Positions 25,157 to 33,540 of a stretch of DNA of 64,000 nucleotides are shown in pieces (within the stretch, counting starts at the first letter, position 1; each line of letters opens with the position of its first letter). The translations under genes and the position numbers were made by a program. The DNA is taken from contig OZ252150.1 in NCBI GenBank assembly GCA_965248775.1, positions 4,154,001 to 4,218,000 of the forward strand, given 5' to 3'. The notes under the pieces are model-generated. The model worked only from the letters and a program-made list of their open reading frames with translations, made no database searches and was not told the origin of the DNA. This stretch comes from JBHHUI01 sp965248775 (lineage in GTDB: Bacteria > Chloroflexota > Anaerolineae > Anaerolineales > JBHHUI01).

Positions 25157-25371
25157 AAATCCAAACCATTTATTTCCGGCAGCATCAGATCGAGCAGGAT
25201 CAGATCTGGCGTCAAGTCTGCTAAGATCTCGCGCGCTTCAGTCGGATGATGAGCGGACAATAGTTCGGCCGGGGCACGCCCGATCAGCAAGCGGATGAGG
25301 CTGGCAATATCCGGATCGTCCTCGATGGACAATATGATCAATTTCTTTTCAGAGGCTGCAGTCATTGCCAT
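25157..25371 (-). pseudogene. N-terminal half of the split response-regulator receiver domain
   Basis: From ATG 25371: MAMTAASEKKLIILSIEDDP, then DIASLIRLLIGRAPAELLS, LTPDLILLDLMLPEINGLD. The acidic pocket (EDD) and phosphoacceptor Asp (ILLDLMLP) are present. The frame then enters the island. Joined to 21360-21157 it would give a receiver-only protein of about 139 residues, the normal size. Confidence 0.8.
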
Positions 25372-25551
25372 GAATTGTAGCGGGGATAAGGTGTTGAGGC
25401 AACGGCCATATCCAGAAGGAATTGACACGGATGATATAATTGCGGCGAACTCCGGGTCGGGAATGAACCAACACCCTGCCATTGATCTACGTGCCACAAA
25501 CACCGCAAATGCGAGCCGTTCCAGCGGCCTGTTCAATTTAGAGTAAGCCTG

Positions 25552-26802
25552 ATGCTCGAAGTAAAGCAGGCGCAAGCTCGTATTCTGGACGAGCTAAGTC
25601 CACTTCCCGTTGAACACGTTTCGCTGCATCAGGCTCTCGGGCGAATACTCGCGGAAGACATTGTCTCTCCGCTCGATCTTCCTCCATTTCCAAATTCAAG
25701 TATGGACGGCTATGCCGTGCGAGCCGCCGATGTGGCTGCAGCTTCGGCCAAGACTCCTATACAGCTGCATGTCGTTGCCGATATTGCTGCGGGTCACGTA
25801 CCAGATATTCAACTTGGTACAGGTCAGGCCGCTCGCATTATGACCGGCGCACCCTTGCCTGCCGGCGCGGACTCAGTGATCCCTGTCGAGCAAACTGATG
25901 ACAAGCTCTCCTTCACCGGAGCAGACATGCCCGCGCAAGTAGATATCCTGCAGGGTACTATGTCCGGCGCATATGTTCGCTTCGCAGGGGAGGATGTTCA
26001 ATCGGGCGAGCACGTCCTGGCTGTCCACACACACATCAGCCCTGCCATTGTTGGTGTGCTCGCAGCGCTCGGCGTTGCAGCGGTACCTGTTTTTCGTCGG
26101 CCACGCATCGCAATACTGGGAACCGGAGACGAAATTGTAGAAGTCGATGAGCCGCTTGGCCCCGGTCAGATTCGCAACGTAAACGGTTACACACTCGCTG
26201 CCCTCGTTGAGCAATATGGTGCCGAACCGATTGTTCTTGGTGTCGCCCGCGACAGTGTGGCGGCTGTGACAGAACGTCTGAATACAGCCATCGACGAAAA
26301 TGCAGATTTGATCCTGACCTCGGCAGGTGTATCCATGGGGGCGACCGATGTCGTCCGGCTTGCACTTGAGCAGGATGGGAATTTACAATTCTGGCGCGTC
26401 AATATGCGCCCGGGTAAACCTGTGGCCTTCGGGCAATATAGGGGCACGCCTTTGCTGGGGCTGCCCGGCAATCCGGTCTCGAGCATCGTTACCTGCGAGG
26501 TTTTTGCCCGCCCGGCCATCCTAAAATTGGCAGGTTATGCGGTTACGGACCACCCCGAAGTTCGGGTGCGTATTCAGGAAGCCATTCAATCGGATGGGCG
26601 TGAAACTTATTTCCGTGCAATTGTAGAATACGACTCAGTCAGCGCTATATACACGGCCCGGAGCGCAGGCGGGCAAGGCTCGCACATGCTGCGCGTGCTT
26701 TCGCACGCGAATGCACTCGTGATCATCCCGGCAGACGTCAGAGAAATCGAAGCGGGTAGAGAGTTGGCTGCTTGGTTGCTCGGCGATATTTCAATTAACT
26801 AA
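25552..26802 (+). CDS. moeA: Molybdopterin molybdotransferase MoeA
   Basis: 416 residues. Family blocks: PPFPNSSMDGYAVRAADVAA, GQAARIMTGAPLPAGADSVI, PVEQTD, ILGTGDEIVEVDEPLGPGQI, SAGVSMGATDVVRLAL, MRPGKPVAFGQY and GLPGNPVSS. MoeA inserts molybdate (or tungstate) into molybdopterin-AMP. The pterin-dependent aldehyde oxidoreductase at 6775 is a likely client. A TATAAT (25434) lies 113 nt upstream but lacks a properly spaced -35. Confidence 0.95.
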   Translation: MLEVKQAQARILDELSPLPVEHVSLHQALGRILAEDIVSPLDLPPFPNSSMDGYAVRAADVAAASAKTPIQLHVVADIAAGHVPDIQLGTGQAARIMTGAPLPAGADSVIPVEQTDDKLSFTGADMPAQVDILQGTMSGAYVRFAGEDVQSGEHVLAVHTHISPAIVGVLAALGVAAVPVFRRPRIAILGTGDEIVEVDEPLGPGQIRNVNGYTLAALVEQYGAEPIVLGVARDSVAAVTERLNTAIDENADLILTSAGVSMGATDVVRLALEQDGNLQFWRVNMRPGKPVAFGQYRGTPLLGLPGNPVSSIVTCEVFARPAILKLAGYAVTDHPEVRVRIQEAIQSDGRETYFRAIVEYDSVSAIYTARSAGGQGSHMLRVLSHANALVIIPADVREIEAGRELAAWLLGDISIN

Positions 26803-26864
26803 ACTTTACTCGTAAACCAAACCTTACTCACAACTCGGGACACATCTGGGGAGGCGTCAAAGCC

Positions 26865-27422
26865 ATGCCACGAATACGATGTCACTATTTAGACTGCACG
26901 TTCCTGAAGGATAAGTTCTGCTCGGCAGCAGCCATCGAGCTTGATCCGGATTCGGGCTGCCTCACCTATACGATTGCAGCCGCCGAAGATCTAGCAGAAA
27001 TTGATCAGGTTGACGAGTGGGATGAGCTGCTCGATGACGATGACGATGAAGACATCAAGCTTTATGAAGACGACGATAAGGTTTACACAGATTGGGATGA
27101 CGATGGTGACGATCAGGGATCGTCACCAGGGCTAACGCACATTCTTCAGACTGCTATTAATCAAAAACGGGGCGCCAGTGGCGCCCCGTTTTTCTTCTCT
27201 ATCTCCAAATTTATTCGTTGCGGTGCTTATCCAGTGTCCGCCGCAGGAAATCTTCTCGATTGGCCTTGGATTCGCGCTTTTTCTTTTTGCGCTGATTGTC
27301 TCCGGCGCCGGTGCCAGGTTCATCCATTGCGTTGCGGAGTGCAATTTCCATCGCACTCTGGACCGGTTCTTCGTCCTCTTCCAGCGCTTCCAGATCTTCA
27401 ACTTCGATTGCTTTCATACTGA
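26865..27422 (+). CDS. Small acidic protein with an N-terminal Cys/His motif; real end probably at or before the terminator
   Basis: ATG 26865 follows GGGGAGGCG. N-terminus MPRIRCHYLDCTFLKDKFCS has C-x4-C-x7-C ligands and then GCLTY, resembling a small metal-binding motif; the next 60 residues are almost all Asp/Glu (DELLDDDDDEDIKLYEDDDK). The frame does not stop before the strong terminator at 27163 but continues through it and antisense to the S1 gene to 27422; residues after about 100 (KRGASGAPFFFS...) are therefore unlikely to be native. Either a stop has been lost or translation truncates there. Function unknown. Confidence 0.55.
   Translation: MPRIRCHYLDCTFLKDKFCSAAAIELDPDSGCLTYTIAAAEDLAEIDQVDEWDELLDDDDDEDIKLYEDDDKVYTDWDDDGDDQGSSPGLTHILQTAINQKRGASGAPFFFSISKFIRCGAYPVSAAGNLLDWPWIRAFSFCADCLRRRCQVHPLRCGVQFPSHSGPVLRPLPALPDLQLRLLSY
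27163..27193. terminator. Bidirectional intrinsic terminator between the acidic-protein gene and the S1 gene
   Basis: Perfect 14-bp stem AAAAACGGGGCGCC / GGCGCCCCGTTTTT with the 3-nt loop AGT. A-tract and T-tract on either side make it functional in both directions, serving two convergent genes. Confidence 0.93.
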
Positions 27423-27918
27423 AATCGATCTGGCGCTTTTTCCGATTTACTGAACTGACTTTAACTTCGACTTCAGCGCCAAGTTTCACGATTTCGCTCG
27501 GATGCTTTACATATCCAGCTGCCATTTCGCGAACATGCACCATCCCCGGTCGCTCTGCGCCAATATCGACAAAGGCTCCATAGCTTTCAATGCGCACGAC
27601 TTTGCCGGTACGTACTTCACCGACTTTCAACTCGTTCCATTCCACTGCGTATGGCTCGATCAGGGTTAGATCGACTCGCTTGGCTTTCTGATCCACGTTT
27701 TGCACCCAGACAGAGACTTCCTGGCCAACCGAAAGCAAGTTCTCCAGACTGTCGGTGTGTTCCTTCCGCACCTGAGAAATGTGAAGCAGGCCGTCACGGC
27801 CCACACCAACATCAATGAATGCACCAAAAAGTTCAATTTTCTTGACCGTACCCTTGAGTTGCATCTTGGGCTTTAGGTCAGAGAATGAATTTGCGCCTGA
27901 TTCAACTTCCGCTGTCAC
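27211..27918 (-). CDS. S1 RNA-binding domain protein (two S1 domains)
   Basis: 235 residues. First S1 domain at about 16-88 (LKGTVKKIELFGAFIDVGVG, RDGLLHISQV), second at about 100-172 (RTGKVVRIESYGAFVDIGAE, RPGMVHVREMA). Acidic then strongly basic C-terminus (DNQRKKKKRESKANREDF). It resembles the short S1/RpsA-like proteins that bind RNA, not full-length ribosomal protein S1. It has its own promoter at 27994 and ends at the shared terminator. Confidence 0.88.
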   Translation of the reverse strand: MTAEVESGANSFSDLKPKMQLKGTVKKIELFGAFIDVGVGRDGLLHISQVRKEHTDSLENLLSVGQEVSVWVQNVDQKAKRVDLTLIEPYAVEWNELKVGEVRTGKVVRIESYGAFVDIGAERPGMVHVREMAAGYVKHPSEIVKLGAEVEVKVSSVNRKKRQIDFSMKAIEVEDLEALEEDEEPVQSAMEIALRNAMDEPGTGAGDNQRKKKKRESKANREDFLRRTLDKHRNE

Positions 27919-27993
27919 TGTTTAGCCTTTGATAACCGCCTGTCCATTAGCAAATAATATTTAGCCGCCTCTCTGGCGGCCTGCGGTGCGCGC

Positions 27994-28023
27994 ATTATAC
28001 CCAAGGCGGTTGTAGCCTGTCAA
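27994..28023 (-). promoter_or_regulatory. Sigma-70-type promoter for the S1-domain gene
   Basis: On the minus strand TTGACA (28023-28018), 18-nt spacer, TATAAT (27999-27994): both hexamers perfect. The predicted leader of about 70 nt contains a GCCGCC/GGCGGC hairpin (27964-27980). Confidence 0.8.
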
Positions 28024-28124
28024 TCAAACGGTGTAAATGAAAGAGTTAAAAGCCACTTAAGGTATAATGCCATTGCGTCTGAGAAATTTATCACATATGG
28101 TGAACTGAGACGAGGAGAGACAGT

Positions 28125-29096
28125 TTGCGGGCCTTTATCACCGGCGTCGACGGGTTTGCTGGCAGTCATCTGGCAGATCATCTTTTGGATAAGGCAGATA
28201 TTGAGGTCTGGGGCTGCGGGCTGACGCCGGCCTTGCCGGAATACGTCTCGCCAGCCGTCCATTATAGTCAACTTGATCTGCGCGAACCCGAACCTGTCAA
28301 AGCCCTGCTCACGGAAGCTCAGCCAAACCAGATATTTCATCTTGCAGGGCAGGCCTTTGTACCCGCAAGTTGGCAGGCACCCTGGGCGACCTTTGAGGCC
28401 AATGTCCTTGCCACGCTCAATGTACTTGAGACCGTGCGACTACAAGAATTATCAACCCGAATACTCATTGTTAGTTCCGTTGAAGTCTATGGCTCCGTCG
28501 CTGCGCAGGACTTGCCGGTTGCTGAGGGGCACAGTTTCCGTGCCAACAGTCCGTACAGTGTAAGTAAAGTAGCACAAGACCTGCTTGGACTTTCATATGC
28601 GGTCAGTCACGGGATAGAGACGGTGCGCGCGCGGCCTCTCAACCATATCGGCCCACGCCAGAACAACCGCTTTGTCGCAGCTGCCTTTGCAAACCAGATT
28701 GCCCGGATCGAAGCGGGCCAGCAAGCGCCGACATTAAGTGTCGGAGACCTAAACACCCAGCGGGATTTCACAGATGTCCGTGATATTGTGCGGGCTTATT
28801 CCTTGCTGATGGAACGGGGCGAAGCAGGAGGCGCTTACAACATTGCCAGCGGAATCTTGCGCTCGATCGAGGAACTATTGGATGCGCTCCTTAATCTAGC
28901 CACTGTACCGATTTCTGTTGAAGCCGACCCGGACTTAAAACGGACTGCGGATACGCCACCACTTACTGTGGATACGAACAAGCTCCAACGAACCACAAAT
29001 TGGCGACCTGAAATACCCTTTGAACAGACCTTGCTCGATCTGCTCAACTATGAACGCAAGCACGTGCAGCTGTCTGAACAGGAGGCAGCACTCTAA
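28125..29096 (+). CDS. rmd: NAD-dependent sugar epimerase/reductase, GDP-6-deoxy-D-mannose reductase type
   Basis: 323 residues from a TTG start (RAFITGVDGFAGSHLADHLL) with GACGAGGAGAGACAG just upstream. Rossmann motif TGxDGFxGSH, catalytic Tyr/Lys in NSPYSVSKVAQDLL, and RDFTDVRDIVRAYSLL as in Rmd/Gmd-related enzymes. Rmd reduces GDP-4-keto-6-deoxy-mannose to GDP-D-rhamnose. Its neighbour 20 nt downstream is gmd, which makes that substrate, supporting the call over GDP-fucose synthase. Confidence 0.8.
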   Translation: MRAFITGVDGFAGSHLADHLLDKADIEVWGCGLTPALPEYVSPAVHYSQLDLREPEPVKALLTEAQPNQIFHLAGQAFVPASWQAPWATFEANVLATLNVLETVRLQELSTRILIVSSVEVYGSVAAQDLPVAEGHSFRANSPYSVSKVAQDLLGLSYAVSHGIETVRARPLNHIGPRQNNRFVAAAFANQIARIEAGQQAPTLSVGDLNTQRDFTDVRDIVRAYSLLMERGEAGGAYNIASGILRSIEELLDALLNLATVPISVEADPDLKRTADTPPLTVDTNKLQRTTNWRPEIPFEQTLLDLLNYERKHVQLSEQEAAL

Positions 29097-29116
29097 AACA
29101 GGGTGCGTTGAGAATT

Positions 29117-30121
29117 ATGCCAACAGCATTGATCACAGGTATCACAGGTCAGGATGGCTCGTACCTTGCGGAGTTTTTACTCACACAAGGCTATAATGTC
29201 GTTGGCATGGTACGACGTACGAGCATCATCAATCTCGATCGCCTCGAATCGATTCAGGACCGCATAACACTTGTGCAGGGTGATCTACAGGACGAGGCTT
29301 CACTGATCGGTTTGTTGCGCGAATTTGAGCCGGATGAAGTCTACAACTTGGCAGCTATGTCGTTTGTGCCCACATCCTGGCAGCAACCGGTGTTGACGGC
29401 CGAGGCAACGGCACTTGGTGTAACACGTCTGCTCGACGCGATCCGGCTCGTCAATAAAGACATTCGCTTCTATCAGGCCTCCTCCAGCGAGATGTTTGGC
29501 AAGGTGACTGAAGTGCCTCAACGCGAGACAACTCCTTTCCACCCCCGTAGTCCATACGGGGTTGCGAAAGTATATGGCCATTGGATCACCATCAACTATC
29601 GCGAAAGCTATGGCATGCACGCCACTTCCGGCATTCTGTTCAACCATGGTTCGCCGCGACGCGGATTGGAATTCGCCGAGCGCAAGATCAGCCACGGCGC
29701 CGCGGCGATCAAATTGGGCTTGATGGATACGCTCCTAATGGGCAACCTGGACTCCCGGCGAGACCTGGGATTCGCGGGCGACTATGTGCGTGCCATGTGG
29801 TTGATGTTGCAACAGGATCAACCAGACGACTTTGTCATTGCCACCGGCGAGACACACAGTATTCGCGAAGTGTGTGAAGTTGCATTTTCGCATGTAGGTC
29901 TTGATTATGAAAAACATGTCGCCCGGGATGAGCGTTTTTTCAGACCGGCAGAAGTGGAGCTGCTCATTGGTGATCCCAGTAAAGCCGGCAGCATATTGGG
30001 CTGGGAACCAAATGTTTCCTTCACTGAATTGGTCCACATGATGGTGGATGCCGATCTGGAATTACTCAAAGACGGTACAAGCATCCCCAACCTGATTGAG
30101 ATTACAACTGTCCGGCAATAA
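29117..30121 (+). CDS. gmd: GDP-mannose 4,6-dehydratase
   Basis: 334 residues from ATG 29117. ALITGITGQDGSYLAEFLL (NADP site), VRRTSIINLDRLE, ASSSEMFGKVTEVPQRETTP, YGVAKVYGHWITINYRESYG (catalytic Tyr/Lys), GILFNHGSPRRGLEFAERKI and the terminal W block (ILGWEPNVSFTELVHMMVD) are all classic Gmd. Converts GDP-D-mannose to GDP-4-keto-6-deoxy-D-mannose. Overlaps the reading frame of the next gene's upstream extension, so rmd-gmd-phosphomutase is a likely operon. Confidence 0.95.
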   Translation: MPTALITGITGQDGSYLAEFLLTQGYNVVGMVRRTSIINLDRLESIQDRITLVQGDLQDEASLIGLLREFEPDEVYNLAAMSFVPTSWQQPVLTAEATALGVTRLLDAIRLVNKDIRFYQASSSEMFGKVTEVPQRETTPFHPRSPYGVAKVYGHWITINYRESYGMHATSGILFNHGSPRRGLEFAERKISHGAAAIKLGLMDTLLMGNLDSRRDLGFAGDYVRAMWLMLQQDQPDDFVIATGETHSIREVCEVAFSHVGLDYEKHVARDERFFRPAEVELLIGDPSKAGSILGWEPNVSFTELVHMMVDADLELLKDGTSIPNLIEITTVRQ

Positions 30122-30155
30122 GACGAGAGACTATCGACTTCGGAGCAGCAACCCA

Positions 30156-31580
30156 GTGGTTGACAAGATCAAATTCGGAACAGATGGCTGGCGCGGCAAG
30201 ATCGCCGAAGATTACACCTTCGCGAATGTACGGCGCTGCACGCAAGGCTTTGCTGCCTACCTGATCGCACAAGGTCATAGTGGTTCAGCAGTGGTGGTTG
30301 GCTACGATAAACGCTTTGCCTCCGAGCATTTCGCCGCAGCCGCAGCCGAAGTGTTGGCCGCCAACGGGTTGCATGTCTGGCTGACAAACGGCCCCACTCC
30401 GACGCCGGTAATTTCATACTCGGTTGTGAATAAAAGCGCTGTAGCAGCAATCAACATCACAGCTTCTCACAATCCACCGGCCGATAACGGCTTCAAGGTG
30501 CGCGACCATACCGGCGGCGCAATCGCCCCTGAGGGGCTCAATGATATCGAAGCGCGCATCCCCCCCAGTGAAGGCGTAAAGCGCACTCAATTAAAGGAGG
30601 CCATCGCTGCGGGCCAGGTTGAAATATTTGATCCCGCTCCGGCCTATCTTGAGCACATCAAAAAATTGGTCGATCTTGAACGCATCAAGGATGCCGGCTT
30701 CACGGTGGTTGTAGATGCCATGTGGGGCAATGGGGCTAACTGGTTTCCATTGCTACTGGAAGGTGGTCGGACGAAAGTTGCAGAAATCCATAATGTGCGC
30801 AATCCGATCTTCCCGGAAATGAACCGGCCTGAGCCGATCCCGCCAAATATCGACGTGGGTCTGCAAGCAACGCTGCATCATAGCGGTGATGTCTGTCTGA
30901 TCCTCGATGGAGATGCGGATCGCCTTGGTATCGGTGACGAGAACGGCGAGTTCGTTAACCAGCTCCGCGTTTTTGGACTATTAGCATATTATTTACTTGA
31001 GATCCGGGGCGAGCGCGGCCCGATTGTTAAGACGCTCTCAACAACGACCTTGTTGAACCGGCTGGGCGAGTTATATGACGTTCCGGTCTACGAGACGGGT
31101 GTCGGCTTCAAATATGTCGCACCGATGATGACGGAAACAAATGCCCTCATTGGAGGCGAAGAATCGGGCGGCTATGCATTTCGCGGCAATGTCCCTGAGC
31201 GCGACGGCATTCTGGCCGGACTATACTTTTTGGATTTGATGTGCGAGACCGGGCAAAAGCCATCGGAGTTGCTCGAAACCTTGTTCGCGAGAGTGGGTAG
31301 GCGCTCGTATTACGACCGCATTGATAGTACGTTTCCGCAAGATCGCAAAGACGAAATCCGCGCCCGTGTTGCGGCTTCGACGCCAGAGACTGTCGGTGGG
31401 TTGAAATTCCTAAACCTAGATAAGACGGACGGGTTCAAATTCAATCTTGCAGGCGGCAGCTGGCTACTTGTCCGCTTTTCTGGCACAGAGCCAATTATTC
31501 GCGTATATTGCGAGACAGACACCGAAGAACGTGTCCAGCCGATCTTGGAAGATGGGCTCCGCATAGCCGGTCTTACATAA
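30156..31580 (+). CDS. Phosphoglucomutase/phosphomannomutase
   Basis: I take the GTG at 30156 (VVDKIKFGTDGWRG), with GGAG 11 nt before it; the frame runs back to 30096 inside gmd. 474 residues. Phosphoserine loop INITASHNPPADNGFKV, metal loop DGDADRLGIGD, sugar-binding IGGEESGGYAF and phosphate-binding RFSGTEPIIRVYCE are intact. Interconverts hexose-1- and 6-phosphates. Beside gmd it probably supplies mannose-1-P for GDP-mannose, although substrate cannot be read from sequence alone. Confidence 0.92.
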   Translation: MVDKIKFGTDGWRGKIAEDYTFANVRRCTQGFAAYLIAQGHSGSAVVVGYDKRFASEHFAAAAAEVLAANGLHVWLTNGPTPTPVISYSVVNKSAVAAINITASHNPPADNGFKVRDHTGGAIAPEGLNDIEARIPPSEGVKRTQLKEAIAAGQVEIFDPAPAYLEHIKKLVDLERIKDAGFTVVVDAMWGNGANWFPLLLEGGRTKVAEIHNVRNPIFPEMNRPEPIPPNIDVGLQATLHHSGDVCLILDGDADRLGIGDENGEFVNQLRVFGLLAYYLLEIRGERGPIVKTLSTTTLLNRLGELYDVPVYETGVGFKYVAPMMTETNALIGGEESGGYAFRGNVPERDGILAGLYFLDLMCETGQKPSELLETLFARVGRRSYYDRIDSTFPQDRKDEIRARVAASTPETVGGLKFLNLDKTDGFKFNLAGGSWLLVRFSGTEPIIRVYCETDTEERVQPILEDGLRIAGLT

Positions 31581-32378
31581 GTGCGGGCACCCATTATTGT
31601 CGATACACACTGCCATCTCGACTTCGAGCGCTTCGACAATGATCGCGCCGAAGTTGTCGAACGAGCTTACGCGCAAGGTGTGCTGCGCTTAGTTAATCCC
31701 GGCATCGACGTGGCCAGCAGCCGTGTGGCAGTGACTCTAGCAGAACAATATGATATGGTTTATGCCGCAGTGGGCGTGCATCCAAACACGACATGGAACG
31801 CAAATTCATTGCAAGAAATACGTTCACTCGCGCTACATCCGAAAGTAGTCGCGATTGGTGAGATCGGCATGGATTACTACCGTGAACATACTATGCCAGC
31901 AGATCAGAAAATAGCCTTTCGTACGCAGCTTGATCTGGCTGCAGAATTGGACTTGCCTGTAATCGTACATTGCAGGGATGCACATGTGGATGCCCTTGAA
32001 GTAGTCTCGCACTGGCAGCGGGCAAGTGGTGGTCACACGCAAGGAGCTGGAGTTTTTCATTCGTTTAGCGGTAATGCCGAGCAGGCCAACGAGACGCTCG
32101 CAGCCGGTTTTTATCTGGGCTTTACTGGACCGGTGACGTTTCCGAAAGCGGATGAATTGAGACAGATCGCGAGTAGTGTGCCGTTGGATCGAATACTGGT
32201 TGAAACCGACGCGCCTTTTCTTGCTCCACAGCAGCAGCGGGGCAAGCGCAATGAGCCGGCTTATGTGCGCTGGGTTGTTGAGCGTATAGCCGCCGAACGC
32301 GCGTTGGATATGGATGAATTTAGCGCAGCGACTTCGAAGAATGCGGAGAGACTGTTTAATTGGACAGAAGAATGGTGA
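31581..32378 (+). CDS. tatD: TatD-family metal-dependent hydrolase (DNase-like)
   Basis: 265 residues from a GTG that directly follows the previous stop (TAAGTG). VDTHCHLDFERFD (first metal His pair), IGEIGMDYYREH (Glu), PVIVHCRDAHVDAL (His), GVFHSFSGNAEQA (His) and ILVETDAPFLAPQ (Asp) are the TatD ligands in order. TatD proteins are Mg/Mn-dependent nucleases or hydrolases. Overlaps the next gene by 7 nt. Confidence 0.92.
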   Translation: MRAPIIVDTHCHLDFERFDNDRAEVVERAYAQGVLRLVNPGIDVASSRVAVTLAEQYDMVYAAVGVHPNTTWNANSLQEIRSLALHPKVVAIGEIGMDYYREHTMPADQKIAFRTQLDLAAELDLPVIVHCRDAHVDALEVVSHWQRASGGHTQGAGVFHSFSGNAEQANETLAAGFYLGFTGPVTFPKADELRQIASSVPLDRILVETDAPFLAPQQQRGKRNEPAYVRWVVERIAAERALDMDEFSAATSKNAERLFNWTEEW

Positions 32379-33370
32379 CAACTGATTCTTATTCGACAAC
32401 CACCCTCGCCGCGAGCGAAATTTTCACTCCGGTGCAAGAGGGTCTGAATGCCGTCGAGACGCGCCTGCGCATGGTCGCTCCGAAACAGCACGAAGAGTTG
32501 ACTGCGGCGACTGAGCATCTGCTCAATTCGGGCGGCAAACGAATGCGCCCGGCGATCTCCCTGTTATCCAGCGAATTGGCCGCAGCCGATTTCGACCAGG
32601 CAGTCTCGCTGGCAGCTGCCGTCGAGATGCTACACACCGCCACTCTCGTTCATGACGACCTGATCGACGGAGCGCTCCTGCGGCGTGGCATCCCGACTCT
32701 GAATGCGAACTGGTCGCCCGATGCCACGATCCTCACCGGTGACTATCTGTTTGCCCGCGCTGCCAGCCTGGCTTCCGAAACCAGCAGTGTGCGCGTGATG
32801 GACTTATTCGCAAAAACGTTGATGACCATTGTCAATGGAGAGATCACACAGAAATTCTCAAACGATAGCCCGACGAGCCGCGAGATGTATTTTGACCGCA
32901 TCTACGCAAAGACGGCTTCCATGTTCCGACTGGCAACGGAAGCTGCAGCGATCATCGGTGACGTCGGAGAAGCAGCCGAACGGGCACTGGGTGAGTTCGG
33001 GCGTCAGATTGGCATGGCCTTTCAGATCGTGGACGATGTCCTCGACTTTGTGAGCACCTCAGAACGCATCGGCAAGCCAGTGGGTGGTGACCTTTATCAA
33101 GGCCTAGTGACGCTTCCGGCGCTCTGCTACTTTGAGGAGAACCCTGACGAACCGGATGTAAAGGCGTTCAACAACGGTCATATGCGCGACCGCGAAGTTG
33201 TAGCCCGTGTTGTGTCAGCCGTTCGCGATACTGGTGCAGCCGAGGAAGCGCTTCGCGAAGCACGTGAGTATGCCCAGCGGGCACAGTCTGCACTCTCATT
33301 CTTCCCAGACAGTTCGTACACCCGCGCCCTCATTGCCAGTTCGGACTACATCGTCAATCGCGAACTCTGA
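32372..33370 (+). CDS. Polyprenyl (long-chain) diphosphate synthase
   Basis: 332 residues from ATG 32372. Both aspartate-rich motifs are present: LVHDDLIDGALLRRG (about 94) and FQIVDDVLDF (about 221), plus GGKRMRPAISLLSSE and KTASMFRLATEAAA. Condenses isopentenyl units on allylic diphosphate. Small residues before the first motif (MLHTATLVHDD) are those seen in hepta- to nona-prenyl synthases rather than FPP synthases, so a quinone side chain is the likely product. It is the last gene before the second mobile island. Confidence 0.9.
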   Translation: MVTTDSYSTTTLAASEIFTPVQEGLNAVETRLRMVAPKQHEELTAATEHLLNSGGKRMRPAISLLSSELAAADFDQAVSLAAAVEMLHTATLVHDDLIDGALLRRGIPTLNANWSPDATILTGDYLFARAASLASETSSVRVMDLFAKTLMTIVNGEITQKFSNDSPTSREMYFDRIYAKTASMFRLATEAAAIIGDVGEAAERALGEFGRQIGMAFQIVDDVLDFVSTSERIGKPVGGDLYQGLVTLPALCYFEENPDEPDVKAFNNGHMRDREVVARVVSAVRDTGAAEEALREAREYAQRAQSALSFFPDSSYTRALIASSDYIVNREL

Positions 33371-33420
33371 GCGTTCGGTTCTCCCCGACACGAGACCCCT
33401 CGAAAATCGGATGTCAACTA

Positions 33421-33441
33421 CCCTCGGCTAAAGGCCGAGGG
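33421..33441. repeat. Terminal-type hairpin of an IS200/IS605-like element
   Basis: CCCTCGGC / GCCGAGGG, perfect 8-bp stem with loop TAAAG, followed by CTTGTCCCTGC. This is the form of the right-end hairpin beyond the 3' side of tnpB. A diverged partner (CCTTGGCTGAAAGCCGAAGG) lies at 36155-36174 on the far side of the IS701-type element. 33371-33420 holds nothing else I recognise. Confidence 0.55.
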
Positions 33442-33488
33442 CTTGTCCCTGCAATTCGAGAAAGCGGACCGGCTGCAGAGTGAAGCCC

Positions 33489-33540
33489 AGTACTGAACGC
33501 CCAGTTACGAATGCACTGGGTCGTGAAACTGGGTCGGTAT
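33489..33540 (+). repeat. Modular ACTGGGTC repeat, short 52-bp copy (left of TnpB)
   Basis: Starts AGTACTGAACGCCCAGTTAC and ends GAAACTGGGTCGGTAT. The inverted partner at 34599-34650 matches 49 of 52 positions. It corresponds to the two ends of the 130-bp copy at 24349 with about 70 central bases missing. It supplies the last codons and stop of the TnpB remnant. Confidence 0.85.

Noticed and set aside
25424..25439. TTGACA plus TATAAT near 25430 as a promoter for moeA
   Set aside because: The two hexamers are only about 7 nt apart, far too close for sigma-70.
24808..25575. A 255-residue response regulator on the minus strand
   Set aside because: Only residues from the ATG at 25371 to about 25157 are receiver-like; the rest is antisense of the MOSC fragment and unrelated upstream sequence.
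28063..28068. TATAAT as the -10 of the rmd operon
   Set aside because: No acceptable -35 at 16-18 nt; kept out of the feature list.
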